DNA from: Kineosporia corallincola
Lineage (GTDB): Bacteria > Actinomycetota > Actinomycetes > Actinomycetales > Kineosporiaceae
Assembly (NCBI RefSeq): GCF_018499875.1
Contig: NZ_JAHBAY010000014.1
Span: 1-64,000, forward strand
Direction of reading: 5' to 3'
DNA: 64,000 nt
Shown here: in pieces, positions 37,101 to 45,746 of the stretch
How the letters are laid out: each line of letters starts with the position of its first letter
Position numbering within the stretch: the first letter of the stretch is position 1
Position numbers and translations under genes: made by a program
The notes under the pieces: model-generated
The model's input: only the letters and a program-made list of their open reading frames with translations
What the model was told of the DNA's origin: nothing
The model's database searches: none

Positions 37101-37205
37101 CCGGTGTGTGGATCGCCGGTGTGTGGATCGCCGGTGTGTGGATCGCCGGTGTGTGGATCGCCGGTGTGTGGATCGCCGGTGGGTGAGTCGCCGGTGGGTG
37201 GGCCG
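37101..37205. repeat. 15-bp tandem repeat in the regulator-sigma intergenic region
   Basis: Five perfect units of CCGGTGTGTGGATCG (37101-37175), followed by two degenerate units (37176-37205). They lie 117-221 bp upstream of the AfsR-type regulator start, in the 351-bp divergent gap to the sigma-factor gene. In the minus frame they would read as (IHTPA)n, but that lies before the supported start. Possible protein-binding array or slippage-prone spacer. Confidence 0.85.
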
Positions 37206-37335
37206 CCGGCAATTGCGGCGGGTTCGTGGGAAGTGCCGCTGCGTCGCTCAACGAGGCGTTGAGTGGTTGCGGAGTCATTCTTGAGTGACCGGTTCTACCT
37301 TCCCCCTGCTCTTGTCAGGACGGAAGGAATACGCC

Positions 37336-37854
37336 ATGCCGCCGAAGCCCGCGGACGACCTCTCGGGGCCGGGCGGTGAGGTGCTCGCGGAGGCCGGCGC
37401 AGCGGTGCTGGCCTATGCGCTGGGCCTGAGTGGGGACTGGCACTCGGCCCAGGACCTGGTGCAGGAGGCGCTGCTGCGGCTGTGCCAGAACCCCGCCGCG
37501 AACCGGTGGGAACGCTCGGGTCGCCTGCTGCGGTCGGTGGTGCACAACCTGGCCGTGGACCAGTCGCGCCGACGCGCCGCCCGGCCGGACGAACTGCTGA
37601 TGGGGCTGGTCCGGGACGGGGACGTGCCGCTGGCCCCGGGACCTGACCCCTCCGACGGGGTCACCGACAGTCTCGCCGTGCAGCAGCTGCTGGCCTGTCT
37701 GCATCCGCACCAGGCCGGGGTGGTGCGCCGGCTCTACGTGGACGGGCTGACGATGAGCGAGGTCGCCGCGGAACTGCGCATTCCGGTGGGCACGGTGAAG
37801 TCGCGCAACCACCAGGCGCTGGCGCTCATGCGCCGTTCGGTGGTGCGCGGCTGA
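37336..37854 (+). CDS. ECF-type RNA polymerase sigma factor
   Basis: 172 residues. Sigma region 2 is visible as LGLSGDWHSAQDLVQEALLRLCQNP and RLLRSVVHNLAVDQSRRR; region 4 as LLACLHPHQAGVVRRLYVDGLTMSEVAAELRIPVGTVKSRNHQALALMRR. ATG 37336 is supported by GGAAGGAA. Divergent from the AfsR-type regulator. No anti-sigma factor is adjacent; the next gene encodes a membrane protein with a long N-terminal cytoplasmic segment that could in principle regulate it, but has no ZAS-type motif. Confidence 0.9.
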   Translation: MPPKPADDLSGPGGEVLAEAGAAVLAYALGLSGDWHSAQDLVQEALLRLCQNPAANRWERSGRLLRSVVHNLAVDQSRRRAARPDELLMGLVRDGDVPLAPGPDPSDGVTDSLAVQQLLACLHPHQAGVVRRLYVDGLTMSEVAAELRIPVGTVKSRNHQALALMRRSVVRG

Positions 37855-38201
37855 ATTCCCCGGAATCAGCGTTCGGTTATTCGGGTCGGCTGCCGGAAAG
37901 GCGACGAGAACCGTGGTACGCAAAAAAGGCTTTCCCGGTTCGGCACAACTTCACAACATTGCGGTAAACCGGCTCCTGGTAATTCTGGGCAAAGTCATCG
38001 GGCCGTCTTGGCTTCCGCGAATATGAATGGCTAAGGTTGGCGTTGCCTGGCCGGAAGAAGAATGTCCGCCGTCTCTGACGTCGTCGAACGTTGCCGAATA
38101 CTTTCCCGGTTCTTCAGGCGACGCAGGTTCTGGGCCTCCAGCCAGAGGCAAGCACATGGTCATGCCAGCCGGCTGGCGGGACTGCGAGGGAGTTCGTGTC
38201 A
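37855..38201. other. intergenic region between sigma factor and type VII locus
   Basis: 347 bases, somewhat richer in A/T than flanking genes (for example AACTTCACAACATTGCGGTAAACC near 37946). Probably holds the promoter of the following gene. No RNA gene or repeat seen. Confidence 0.4.
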
Positions 38202-39740
38202 ATGGCCGAGAAGGCTTCCGCCCCCGAGGCGAAGAATCCTGAAAAGGCTTCGGCGTCGAAGCGGTTCAGCCGGGCTCAGTTGTTGCCCGCCGGGCCGGAG
38301 GAGACCGGGCAGGTGCCGGTGGTGACGTCCGGCGCCGGGCCTGCGGGGTCCGTGGCGAGTGCCGGGTCTTTGGTGGCTGCCGGGACCGCGGCGGCTGTCG
38401 GGACCGCGGCGGCTGCCGGGACCGCGGGCTCTGAAAGGTCTGCGGCGCCTGAAAGGTCTGCGGGGCCTGCCGGGGTCGGGGGGTCTGCCGGGTCTGCCAG
38501 TTCTACGGGGCCTGCCAGTTCCACGGGGCCTGCCAGTTCTGCGGGATCTGCCGGCGTGGATCGGGGGGTGCCCGGTACGGCGCCATCTTCTTCGGCTGCG
38601 GGGGCAGCAGTCGTTGCGGCGCAGACGTTCTCCACCGCCACCGGTCTGCCTGCCGGGGCTGTGACGGGCTCGGCCGGCGGGGTGCAGTCGGGTGCCGTGG
38701 TGCGGCCGGGTGCCGGGGGGCAGTCGGCTGGCGGGGTGCAGTCGGGTGCCGCAGCGCAACCGGTTGCCGAGGCGCAACCGGTTGGTGGGGCGCAACCGGT
38801 TGGTGGGGCGCGGCCTGGTGCCGGGACGCAGCCGGATCCAGCTGCGACCGGGACCGGCCGGGGCCAGGGCCGGAACCGGCTGGCGCTGGTCGTGACCGGA
38901 ACGGCGGCCGTGGTCCTGACCACCGGCGCGATCGGCATGGCCGTGCGGGCGACGGGTGACGGCGACGAGCCCTCAGGGGGCGGCGTCCCGGCGCTGGCGG
39001 TGGCGGCCGCCGCGGCCTCGCCCACGGTCTCGCCGTCACCGAGCCACTCACCCACCCCGACGGCCGGCCCCACCAGGGAGGCCGGGAAGAAGCCTGGCAC
39101 GGAGCCGGAGCGGGAGCCGGCGAAGGCGGCGGTGGCCGTGGACGTCACGAAGGACTCCGGGAGCACGAAGAAGCCGGCGGCGAAGACCGAGGCGACGGAA
39201 AAGGCCGGGAAGAGCTCGAAACCGGCGTCCAGCACGACGAAGGCCACGCAGTCCACGATCAGCGCGGCCGACCTGCCGCCCCTGGTGTCCGCCGGGGTGC
39301 CGGTGTCCGGCGGGATGACCGCCCGGGCGTACTACGGACAGCTCGACAGCATGATCGCCACCCTCGACGGGACGGTCACGTTCAACACCTCCCCGGCCTG
39401 GCTGATGCAGCACAACAACCGCTGCGTGCTCACCGTCGTCTACTCCGGGGTGTCCGGATCGACCGCCTCGGTGTACGCCCACGGGCAGGGCAGCGGCTGG
39501 AGCGCCTCGGAGAACGCACCGGACCAGTCCGTCTCCGCCGACGGCGGCCGGGTTCACCACCAGCTCATCTCACCTCCTTCCGGCACCTCCGTCGGTTCGT
39601 CCTGGAGCCTGTCCTCGTCGGTGGTGGTGGACGGCACCACCACCTCCAGCGGTTCGTACTCCCTCAGTCTCACGAGCCAGGACGGCACCGACCAGATCTG
39701 GTCGTTCGCCGGGTCGAAGGTCTCGTGCGATCTGCTGTGA
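38202..39740 (+). CDS. repeat-rich single-pass membrane protein
   Basis: 512 residues. Cytoplasmic N-terminus (about 1-220) of low-complexity Ala/Gly/Ser/Pro and Gln repeats (GPASSTGPASS, QPVGGAQPVGG). One membrane helix near 224-245 (LALVVTGTAAVVLTTGAIGMAV). A Lys/Glu/Ser/Thr linker follows. The C-terminal domain (about 365-512, AYYGQLDSMIATLDGTVTFNTSPAWLMQ to DQIWSFAGSKVSCDLL) is beta-rich, with two Cys that may form a disulfide outside the cell. No family recognised. Its stop overlaps the next GTG (GTGA), so it is coupled to the type VII locus. GAGGGAG precedes ATG 38202. Confidence 0.72.
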   Translation: MAEKASAPEAKNPEKASASKRFSRAQLLPAGPEETGQVPVVTSGAGPAGSVASAGSLVAAGTAAAVGTAAAAGTAGSERSAAPERSAGPAGVGGSAGSASSTGPASSTGPASSAGSAGVDRGVPGTAPSSSAAGAAVVAAQTFSTATGLPAGAVTGSAGGVQSGAVVRPGAGGQSAGGVQSGAAAQPVAEAQPVGGAQPVGGARPGAGTQPDPAATGTGRGQGRNRLALVVTGTAAVVLTTGAIGMAVRATGDGDEPSGGGVPALAVAAAAASPTVSPSPSHSPTPTAGPTREAGKKPGTEPEREPAKAAVAVDVTKDSGSTKKPAAKTEATEKAGKSSKPASSTTKATQSTISAADLPPLVSAGVPVSGGMTARAYYGQLDSMIATLDGTVTFNTSPAWLMQHNNRCVLTVVYSGVSGSTASVYAHGQGSGWSASENAPDQSVSADGGRVHHQLISPPSGTSVGSSWSLSSSVVVDGTTTSSGSYSLSLTSQDGTDQIWSFAGSKVSCDLL

Positions 39741-41056
39741 TCGGCATGCCCTGGCGGCGTGCCGCAGACGACACGCCGCCGGGCGGACCGGGCTGGAGCG
39801 CGCCGGAGCCGATGGCCGGCCTGGTGGCCGAGCGCTGCCGGAACGTCCTGCTGGTGACCCACCCGGAACCCTCCACCCGGACGGCCGGCCGGGTGGAACA
39901 GCTGAGGCGGGTGGCCGAGGCCGTGGCGGACGCCGACCCGGGTGAGCAGGTGCCGACGGTGCTGTTCGCCACGGTGCCCGGGAACGGGGTGCGGGAATTC
40001 CTCGACGCTCTGGGGGCCCGGCTTCCGGAGCTGGCACCCGACCGCGAGCCGACCGAAATCCGCTGGGTGGCAGAGACATCCACAGCACTTCAGGCGGAGT
40101 TCGGCGAAGCCGCGCACCGGTTCGCCGACCTGCACGGAGTGCGGGTGGTGACGTCGTTCGGCCGGCTGCTGCACGTGCCGGGGCACACGGTGTTCCCGGT
40201 GCACGGCACGTCCTCGCGGTCCTGGCAGCAGTTCGTGCCCGGTCATCCGCAGCCGGTGCCGGCCGGGCCGTGGTTCTTCGGCGCGACCTGGCGCTCGGAG
40301 CTCGCCCTGCTGCCGGCCGCCGGTCTGGTGCCCGGCCTGCGCGTGCTGCCGGTCCCGGCCGGGGTCGTCCTGCTGCCCGCCTCGGGCGTCGAGCTGCCGC
40401 TCGACGACATCGTCTACAGCGTACCGATGGATCCGCGACGGCCTCTGGTGATCGTGCCCGGGACGATGCCGGAAGGAGCTACGGGAGAACACCTCACGGC
40501 GGAACAGGTGGCGGGATACCTGGCACTGCTGCCGGCCCGGTTGCGGGCGACGGTGCGGCCGGTCGTCGCCGGGCCGTTGCCGGAGGCCTTGTTCTGGCAG
40601 GAGGTGGCGGAGGAGCTGGAGGACGAGATCGCCGTTCTCACCGGCCTTCCGGTGCTGTTCGGCGACGAGATCGTGGTCAGCGTGCCGGGAGTGGGCACTG
40701 ACGGCGAGATCGAGGTGCTGTGGCAGCCTTTGGCCACCGAGCTGCGGTTCGAGCCGGCGTACGGTGGCCCGGCCCGGCCTGGGGTGGTCGTGGAACACCG
40801 CGTCGTCCAACCGTTGTGGGGTTCGGACGACGGCTGGAAGGCCGAGATTATCGCCGGGGGACTGTGGTTCGGTCCGTCCGGCGCGCAGGTGGGTGACGCC
40901 GTGCTCCCCACCGATCCGGGACGTCCCGTTCTGCTGGTGAACGGGACGGACGGGGACGAGGCGGTCACGCGGCGGGTGGGGGAGCTGCGTGAACGACTGC
41001 GGCAGGAGTGCGGTGCGCCACCGCGAACGCTGTTTCTGCCTGGGGCACAGAGATAG
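39737..41056 (+). CDS. hypothetical type VII locus protein
   Basis: 439 residues, soluble. Parallel alpha/beta text at the start (RNVLLVTHPEPSTRTAGRVEQLRRVAEAV, VPTVLFATVPGNGVREFLDALG) followed by beta-rich segments (GLRVLPVPAGVVLLPASG, DDIVYSVPMDPRRPLVIVPGTMP). The order resembles the N-terminal half of the 813-residue protein at 51609 (LRPDVVVEVVQAGLMLRP; RQNLIVVAGRDGN). I infer they are distant paralogues specific to this secretion locus. GTG 39737 overlaps the preceding stop; ATG 39746 is an alternative. Function unknown. Confidence 0.75.
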   Translation: MIGMPWRRAADDTPPGGPGWSAPEPMAGLVAERCRNVLLVTHPEPSTRTAGRVEQLRRVAEAVADADPGEQVPTVLFATVPGNGVREFLDALGARLPELAPDREPTEIRWVAETSTALQAEFGEAAHRFADLHGVRVVTSFGRLLHVPGHTVFPVHGTSSRSWQQFVPGHPQPVPAGPWFFGATWRSELALLPAAGLVPGLRVLPVPAGVVLLPASGVELPLDDIVYSVPMDPRRPLVIVPGTMPEGATGEHLTAEQVAGYLALLPARLRATVRPVVAGPLPEALFWQEVAEELEDEIAVLTGLPVLFGDEIVVSVPGVGTDGEIEVLWQPLATELRFEPAYGGPARPGVVVEHRVVQPLWGSDDGWKAEIIAGGLWFGPSGAQVGDAVLPTDPGRPVLLVNGTDGDEAVTRRVGELRERLRQECGAPPRTLFLPGAQR

Positions 41057-41113
41057 TCAGAAACGATCGTTGCCCAGGAGACGGTCCGTCCGAGAGAACA
41101 CCGAAGGAGAGTC

Positions 41114-41446
41114 ATGGCAGAGATCGACGTGAACGGCATGGTCCAGGCCGCCAGTTCCATTCACGACGTGGTCGAGAGCATCTCGACCGAGGAGAACGCG
41201 GTGCGCGAATCCATCTCGAACCTGCTGGTCACCTGGACCGGGCAGAGCGCCACCACATTCGCCAGGGCGATGGAGGAGTTCTACGCCCAGTGCGACGCCA
41301 TCGAGGCGATGCTGTCCGACCTGTCCCTGACCGTCTTCAACTCGGCGAAGAAGTACGCGGAGGCCAACGACAGCGCGAACCAGCAGGCCTCGCTCTTCGT
41401 CAGCGCACCGATCCGGCCGGAGCCGCTGCTCCCCAACTTCGGCTGA
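41114..41446 (+). CDS. WXG100 family protein (ESAT-6-like)
   Basis: 110 residues. Helical hairpin with W-T-G at the turn (ISNLLVTWTGQSATTFARAMEEFYAQCDAIEAML), the WXG100 hallmark. Such proteins pair with another WXG100 partner and leave through the EccC/EccD channel. The C-terminal tail after residue 85 is flexible and may hold the export signal region (KKYAEAND). GAAGGAGAG precedes ATG 41114. Immediately upstream of a second WXG100 gene. Confidence 0.9.
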   Translation: MAEIDVNGMVQAASSIHDVVESISTEENAVRESISNLLVTWTGQSATTFARAMEEFYAQCDAIEAMLSDLSLTVFNSAKKYAEANDSANQQASLFVSAPIRPEPLLPNFG

Positions 41447-41482
41447 ACCGACCGGCCACGACCTCTGGAAGGAAGAACACTC

Positions 41483-41782
41483 ATGCCTGAACTGACCTAT
41501 TCCGTCAACTTCTCGTCGATGGACCTCACCGTGGACGCCGCGAAGCAGCGGGCGCAGAACATCGAGAACCTGCTCCAGGAGATGAACAGCAACGCGCAGA
41601 AGAGCCTCGCCGGCTGGACCGGTGACGCCCAGGCGGCGTATGCGGAGACCTTTCAGCGGTGTCTCCAGGCAGCCGCCGCGATGCCGCAGACGCTCGAACA
41701 GGCCCGGGTCACCCTGTCGTCGATCTCGGAGAACTACCAGTCCACCGAGACGTTCGTGACCACCGCCTTCCGGCCGAAGTGA
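41483..41782 (+). CDS. WXG100 family protein (CFP-10-like partner)
   Basis: 99 residues with the W-T-G turn (QKSLAGWTGDAQAAYAETFQRCLQAAAAMPQTL). The C-terminal Y-x3-E/D-type signal is approximated by ENYQSTETF. GGAAGGAAG lies upstream of ATG 41483. With the gene at 41114 it should form a heterodimeric substrate. A strong hairpin follows (41788-41818), which would raise the amount of this message relative to downstream genes. Confidence 0.92.
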   Translation: MPELTYSVNFSSMDLTVDAAKQRAQNIENLLQEMNSNAQKSLAGWTGDAQAAYAETFQRCLQAAAAMPQTLEQARVTLSSISENYQSTETFVTTAFRPK

Positions 41783-41787
41783 CTCAC

Positions 41788-41818
41788 CCGGCGGGGCCGT
41801 CCTCGGCGGCCCCGCCGG
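41788..41818 (+). terminator. GC hairpin after the WXG100 pair
   Basis: Perfect 12-bp arms CCGGCGGGGCCG and CGGCCCCGCCGG with a 7-nt loop. It lies 6 bp after the stop of the second WXG100 gene and 46 bp before the next start. It may terminate or attenuate transcription. Confidence 0.75.
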
Positions 41819-41863
41819 CATGGCGGTTCCACGGGCTTCGCGGAGCCCCGACCAGCGGGAGCG

Positions 41864-42454
41864 ATGATGGTGTATGAGAACAACCTGACGGCCGAAGAAC
41901 GCGAAACGCTGAGACACGGCCAGAACCACGAGATCTGGGACGAGGCCAAAGGGGAGTGGGTGCCTTACTACCCCAAGGGTGACGACGACCTGAAACCCAC
42001 CGAGACCGCGGACGTGGACTCGCGTGGTGACGAGAGCAACAACGTCATCAATCACATGGTGGCCGACGACTACGACGTCAAGGCCTACGGCGAGGGTTCC
42101 GGGACGTCCGTCAACACGGCTGCGCTGGCCGACTTCTCCGCCCAGATGACCGAGTACATCGAGGATCTGACCGAGCTCCGGCAGGACCTGATCGACCAGA
42201 AAAAGGTTGCGGCCGGCGGTTTTCCCAGTGCCATCGCGCTGAACACGACGGTGGAGACGACGCGCACGGAACTGGTCGGCGCGATCGGCGCCCTGATCGA
42301 GACCTTCGTCGACCTCCAGGCCGTGATGAAGAAGATCGGCGAGGACTACAAGACCCTCGAAGAGGTGAACGCCATGGCCGCGGACAAGTTCACCACGCTG
42401 ATGTCGCAGGTGAAGAGCGACATCGGGCTCGTGGGCACGGCCGGCGGCAGCTGA
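41864..42454 (+). CDS. hypothetical WXG-like type VII locus protein
   Basis: 196 residues. An acidic N-terminus with W-containing segment (NHEIWDEAKGEWVPYYPKGDDDL), then a long helical part (TAALADFSAQMTEYIEDLTELRQDLIDQKK, TRTELVGAIGALIETFVDLQAVMKKIGEDYKTLEEV). Heptad pattern and size of the C-terminal half suggest a WXG100-like four-helix partner although W-x-G itself is missing. Starts ATGATG after GGGAG; either Met is possible. 18 bp upstream of the next large gene, probably its partner or chaperone. Confidence 0.8.
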   Translation: MMVYENNLTAEERETLRHGQNHEIWDEAKGEWVPYYPKGDDDLKPTETADVDSRGDESNNVINHMVADDYDVKAYGEGSGTSVNTAALADFSAQMTEYIEDLTELRQDLIDQKKVAAGGFPSAIALNTTVETTRTELVGAIGALIETFVDLQAVMKKIGEDYKTLEEVNAMAADKFTTLMSQVKSDIGLVGTAGGS

Positions 42455-42472
42455 CCTGATCGTGGGTGACGC

Positions 42473-45400
42473 ATGAGTGACGAAGAGGACTCCCCGGACT
42501 GGCTCGAGACGTCCGACGCCGGCTGGCTCGTCGACCCGAGCAAGATCACGGCGACCGACGACAACTGGGGTGCGCTGGACTGGAAGGAGATCAAGGCCGC
42601 CATCGCCGGTGGCTCGATGCTCACCACCCAGGAGATGAAGGACCGGGCCAACGGCATCTCCGATCCCGACTCCCTCAGGAGCGCCGCCGAGAACTTCCAG
42701 CGGGTGGCCCTCGGGCTGGAGGCGATCGCCACCAACCTGGCCGAGTGGAGCAACGCCCTCGCGGGTGAGGACGGGCCCTGGCAGGGCGCGGCAGCCACCG
42801 CCTTCGTCGGCTCGATGACTCAGCTCTCCGCGCACATCCAGGCGCACTCCGACCGGGTGAGCGGTGGTGACGCCAAGCTCAACCAGATGCCGGACGCGCT
42901 GTACAACCGGGGCAACGACCTGGAATGGGCCAAGGACGCCGTCGCGGACATCGACCACTACTACGCGCACTGGGCCCAGAGCATGGGCCTCGAGGCCATG
43001 GACAACGGTCTGGTGCCCATCTCCAAGTTCCCGAAGGCCGTGGAACAGATGAGCCAGGACATGCGTAAGGTGGCCGTTCAGCTGTCCGACGGATACGTGG
43101 TGACGGTCAACAAGTTTCAGCCGATCGACACCTCGAGCACCACCTCGACCGACTACACCGGCAGCACGCCCGAGACCGTCGACACCACTCCCGAGGACGT
43201 CGACACGACCCCGGACGACGTGGACACCACGCCCGACGACTACGGCACGAACCCCGACGACTACGACACGACTCCCGGTGACTACGACACCACGCCGCAG
43301 GACTACGGCACGGACACCGGTGACGCCGCCACCACCACGGACTACGGCGCGGCGACCCCGGCCGGCTACGACGCCGCCACGGCGGACAACTACGACACCG
43401 CCGCGGCCGACGACTACAGCAGCGCGACGCCCGACGGTTACGGCACTTCCGCGGACGACTACAGCTCTCTCGCCGACGACGGCACCATCGGTACGGACGA
43501 CACGCCCGCGGCCTACGACAGCAGCAGCGCGTCCGGCAGCGACTACGGCGACTACTCGTCGTCCGTGCCGGACGCCACCTCGACGGACAGCCCCACCACC
43601 TCCGACCTCTCGGACCTGTCGTCGGCCACCCCGGTGTCGTACGGCGCCACCCCGGGGCCGTCCTCGTCGAGCTCCGGTTCCCGCAAGGACGAGGACGAAA
43701 CCTCCGATCCCTGGTCGGGACTCGACGAGGAGACGCCGAGCGGCTATGACGCCGGCGACCTGGATGACGGGACGGGCGTGGGGTCCGGGTCGGGCGGACT
43801 GGACAGCTCCGACCTGTCCACAGCCGCTCCCTCCGGGCTGGACGTGGGGGATCTGGACAGCGCTGGTGGTGGGAGCGGCACGGACGGTCTTGACACGTCC
43901 GGCCTCTCGTCGGCGACCCCGGACTACGACTCGGCCGACTCGGCCGGCAGCGCCGGGCAGGGGTCCGGGCTCGGGTCGTCGGGGATGCCGATGATGCCGG
44001 GATCGGGTGCTGGAGGCTCGGATTCGTCGTCGACGGATCCGTCGGACGCGTCCGGTCTGCTGAGTGAGTCGGCGGATCCCTGGGCCGCGACGGACGTGCC
44101 CTCCGGTGATGAAGGGCTGGGCGGCGACGTCGCCTCGGCGACCCCGGCGAACTGGGCGACCCCGGCGAACTGGGCGACCCCGGCGAACTGGGCGACCCCG
44201 GCGAACTGGGCGACGGACCCGGGGACGCAGGACGCCGGTGCGGCCGGCGACTCCCGGAGCTCCGGGGATTCGTCCGGGGATTCGTCCGGACTCGGATCGC
44301 CGGGGATGCCGATGATGCCGGGATCGGCTGCTGGAGGCTCGGATTCGTCGTCGACGGATCCGTCGGACGCGTCTGGTCTGCTGAGCGAGTCTGCGGATCC
44401 CTGGGCCGCCACCGAGCAGGGGACCGGCACCGAAGGGCTGGACGGGATGACGGCCGCCGCCGCCCCGGCACACTGGGCGAAGGCTCCGGACGAGGCCGAG
44501 CAAGCGGTGGCCGAGACGTCTCCCTTCGCGGTGCAGGGACTTTCGGGAGGCGGTGCGCCCGCGGTGCCGTTGCTACCCGCCGGGGCCGCACGGGACCGGG
44601 AGCGGACGGCGGACCAGTCTGACGCCTCGGCGCTGCTCGAGTCGGGAACGATTGAGTGGGGGGCGGACGTTGGGATCGCTCCGGTCGAGGCCGATCCGGG
44701 ACCGGAGGTTCGGCGGGAACCCGAGCCGGTGCGGGCCGGCATCGGTGGGCCGGTGGCGTCCCCGGCATCTCCGGCGGACGACCTGGACGATGTCTGGTCC
44801 GGTCTCGGAGTGGGCGGTGCGGTGGACCTGGGCGGCGTGGGCGGCGTGGGGGACGGGGGCGGCGTTGGCGGTTTGGGCGGCGTTGAGGGTGCGGGCGGCA
44901 CAGCGGGTGCGGGCGACCTGGATGGTGTGGGCGGCGTGGACCCGGCCCCGGGGGTTCGAGAGGCCACCGGTGGCCGGCTCGGTGACTCGTTTCCCGTGCC
45001 GTTTCCCGTGCCGCCGGTCGCCCCGCTGCCGGTTTCATCACGGCCGGATTCAGGGCCGTCGGATTCAGGGCCGCCAGCTTCAGGACTGCGGGCTTCAGGA
45101 CTGCCGGCTTCAGGACTCCCGGGCGGAGCGGCCCACCAGGACGAGGTTCAGCCGGACGACTGGTTCGCTCTGCTCGACGAACCGGACGACGAGGTTCCGC
45201 AACCCGACCGCCCGGCTGCTCCGGGCGTCCCGGATTTTGTTGTATCGCAAGCGGATACGGCTGGAGAGGTACCGATCGTCGGGCTGGTTCCGGCCCGGAA
45301 CGTCCCCCCGGCGCAGGAGGAACCGCAGGCGGCCGGGCCTCTCGGCGAGCCGCTGTGGGCCGCTCAAGACCTGGAAGACGATGTCGCGGAGGACTTCTCC

Positions 45401-45715
45401 CGATGGGGAATGGGTGATGCCGGACTGCTGTCCGCCTTCCTGAGCGGTGACGACCCAACGCCTCAACGGGTCGCGATGGGGACGACGGCACGCGAACCAG
45501 AACTGGTCGCGACGGTTTTCCAGGTCGGTCGGTCCAGTGCCGGGGTGGTGCGGATCGTCGAGAAGCAGCGCCTCAGCTGTGGCGACGGTCCGCTGAACGA
45601 GCCGGACGAGCCCCCGGCCGACGAGGTGGACGAAGAGACCGGTGAGGACGTCCGCAAGACCACGGCCGCGGACCTGCTGAGCGGGGACGACAGCGACTGG
45701 GGAACCGGGCGATGA
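42473..45715 (+). CDS. large repeat-rich WXG/PPE-like secreted protein
   Basis: 1080 residues. The N-terminal helical domain (about 60-200) contains RSAAENFQRVALGLEAIATNLAEWSNALAGEDGPWQGAAATAFVGSM, a WXG-superfamily helical hairpin with W-Q-G. The rest is disordered and repetitive: Asp/Thr/Tyr units (DTTPDDYDT, DDYSSATPDGYG), a (NWATPA)4 array, and a 107-residue unit copied twice (GMPMMPGS.AGGSDSSSTDPSDASG). A moderately ordered acidic C-terminus (QPDDWFALLDEPDDEVPQP) ends the protein. A likely exported substrate or surface-exposed spacer protein of the locus. It starts 18 bp after the preceding gene; Shine-Dalgarno is weak. Confidence 0.82.
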   Translation: MSDEEDSPDWLETSDAGWLVDPSKITATDDNWGALDWKEIKAAIAGGSMLTTQEMKDRANGISDPDSLRSAAENFQRVALGLEAIATNLAEWSNALAGEDGPWQGAAATAFVGSMTQLSAHIQAHSDRVSGGDAKLNQMPDALYNRGNDLEWAKDAVADIDHYYAHWAQSMGLEAMDNGLVPISKFPKAVEQMSQDMRKVAVQLSDGYVVTVNKFQPIDTSSTTSTDYTGSTPETVDTTPEDVDTTPDDVDTTPDDYGTNPDDYDTTPGDYDTTPQDYGTDTGDAATTTDYGAATPAGYDAATADNYDTAAADDYSSATPDGYGTSADDYSSLADDGTIGTDDTPAAYDSSSASGSDYGDYSSSVPDATSTDSPTTSDLSDLSSATPVSYGATPGPSSSSSGSRKDEDETSDPWSGLDEETPSGYDAGDLDDGTGVGSGSGGLDSSDLSTAAPSGLDVGDLDSAGGGSGTDGLDTSGLSSATPDYDSADSAGSAGQGSGLGSSGMPMMPGSGAGGSDSSSTDPSDASGLLSESADPWAATDVPSGDEGLGGDVASATPANWATPANWATPANWATPANWATDPGTQDAGAAGDSRSSGDSSGDSSGLGSPGMPMMPGSAAGGSDSSSTDPSDASGLLSESADPWAATEQGTGTEGLDGMTAAAAPAHWAKAPDEAEQAVAETSPFAVQGLSGGGAPAVPLLPAGAARDRERTADQSDASALLESGTIEWGADVGIAPVEADPGPEVRREPEPVRAGIGGPVASPASPADDLDDVWSGLGVGGAVDLGGVGGVGDGGGVGGLGGVEGAGGTAGAGDLDGVGGVDPAPGVREATGGRLGDSFPVPFPVPPVAPLPVSSRPDSGPSDSGPPASGLRASGLPASGLPGGAAHQDEVQPDDWFALLDEPDDEVPQPDRPAAPGVPDFVVSQADTAGEVPIVGLVPARNVPPAQEEPQAAGPLGEPLWAAQDLEDDVAEDFSRWGMGDAGLLSAFLSGDDPTPQRVAMGTTAREPELVATVFQVGRSSAGVVRIVEKQRLSCGDGPLNEPDEPPADEVDEETGEDVRKTTAADLLSGDDSDWGTGR
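43967..44412 (+). repeat. two 125-bp direct repeats 321 bp apart, with an 18-bp tandem array between
   Basis: 43967-44091 and 44288-44412 are nearly identical and in frame (107 codons offset). Between them four perfect units of GCGACCCCGGCGAACTGG run from 44140 to 44211. The structure suggests recent duplication and slippage within the gene at 42473. Confidence 0.88.
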
Positions 45716-45746
45716 CGGAGAAGGACCGAGTGAGGATGAGGCGTCC

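Noticed and set aside
36985-37278. 98-residue upstream extension of the AfsR-type regulator including (IHTPA)n
   Set aside because: The winged helix needs none of it, ATG 36984 has a good ribosome site, and the repeat lies in the likely promoter region.
41057-44503. 1148-codon minus-strand frame over the WXG100 genes
   Set aside because: Val/Arg/Gly/His shadow text crossing several well-supported plus-strand genes.
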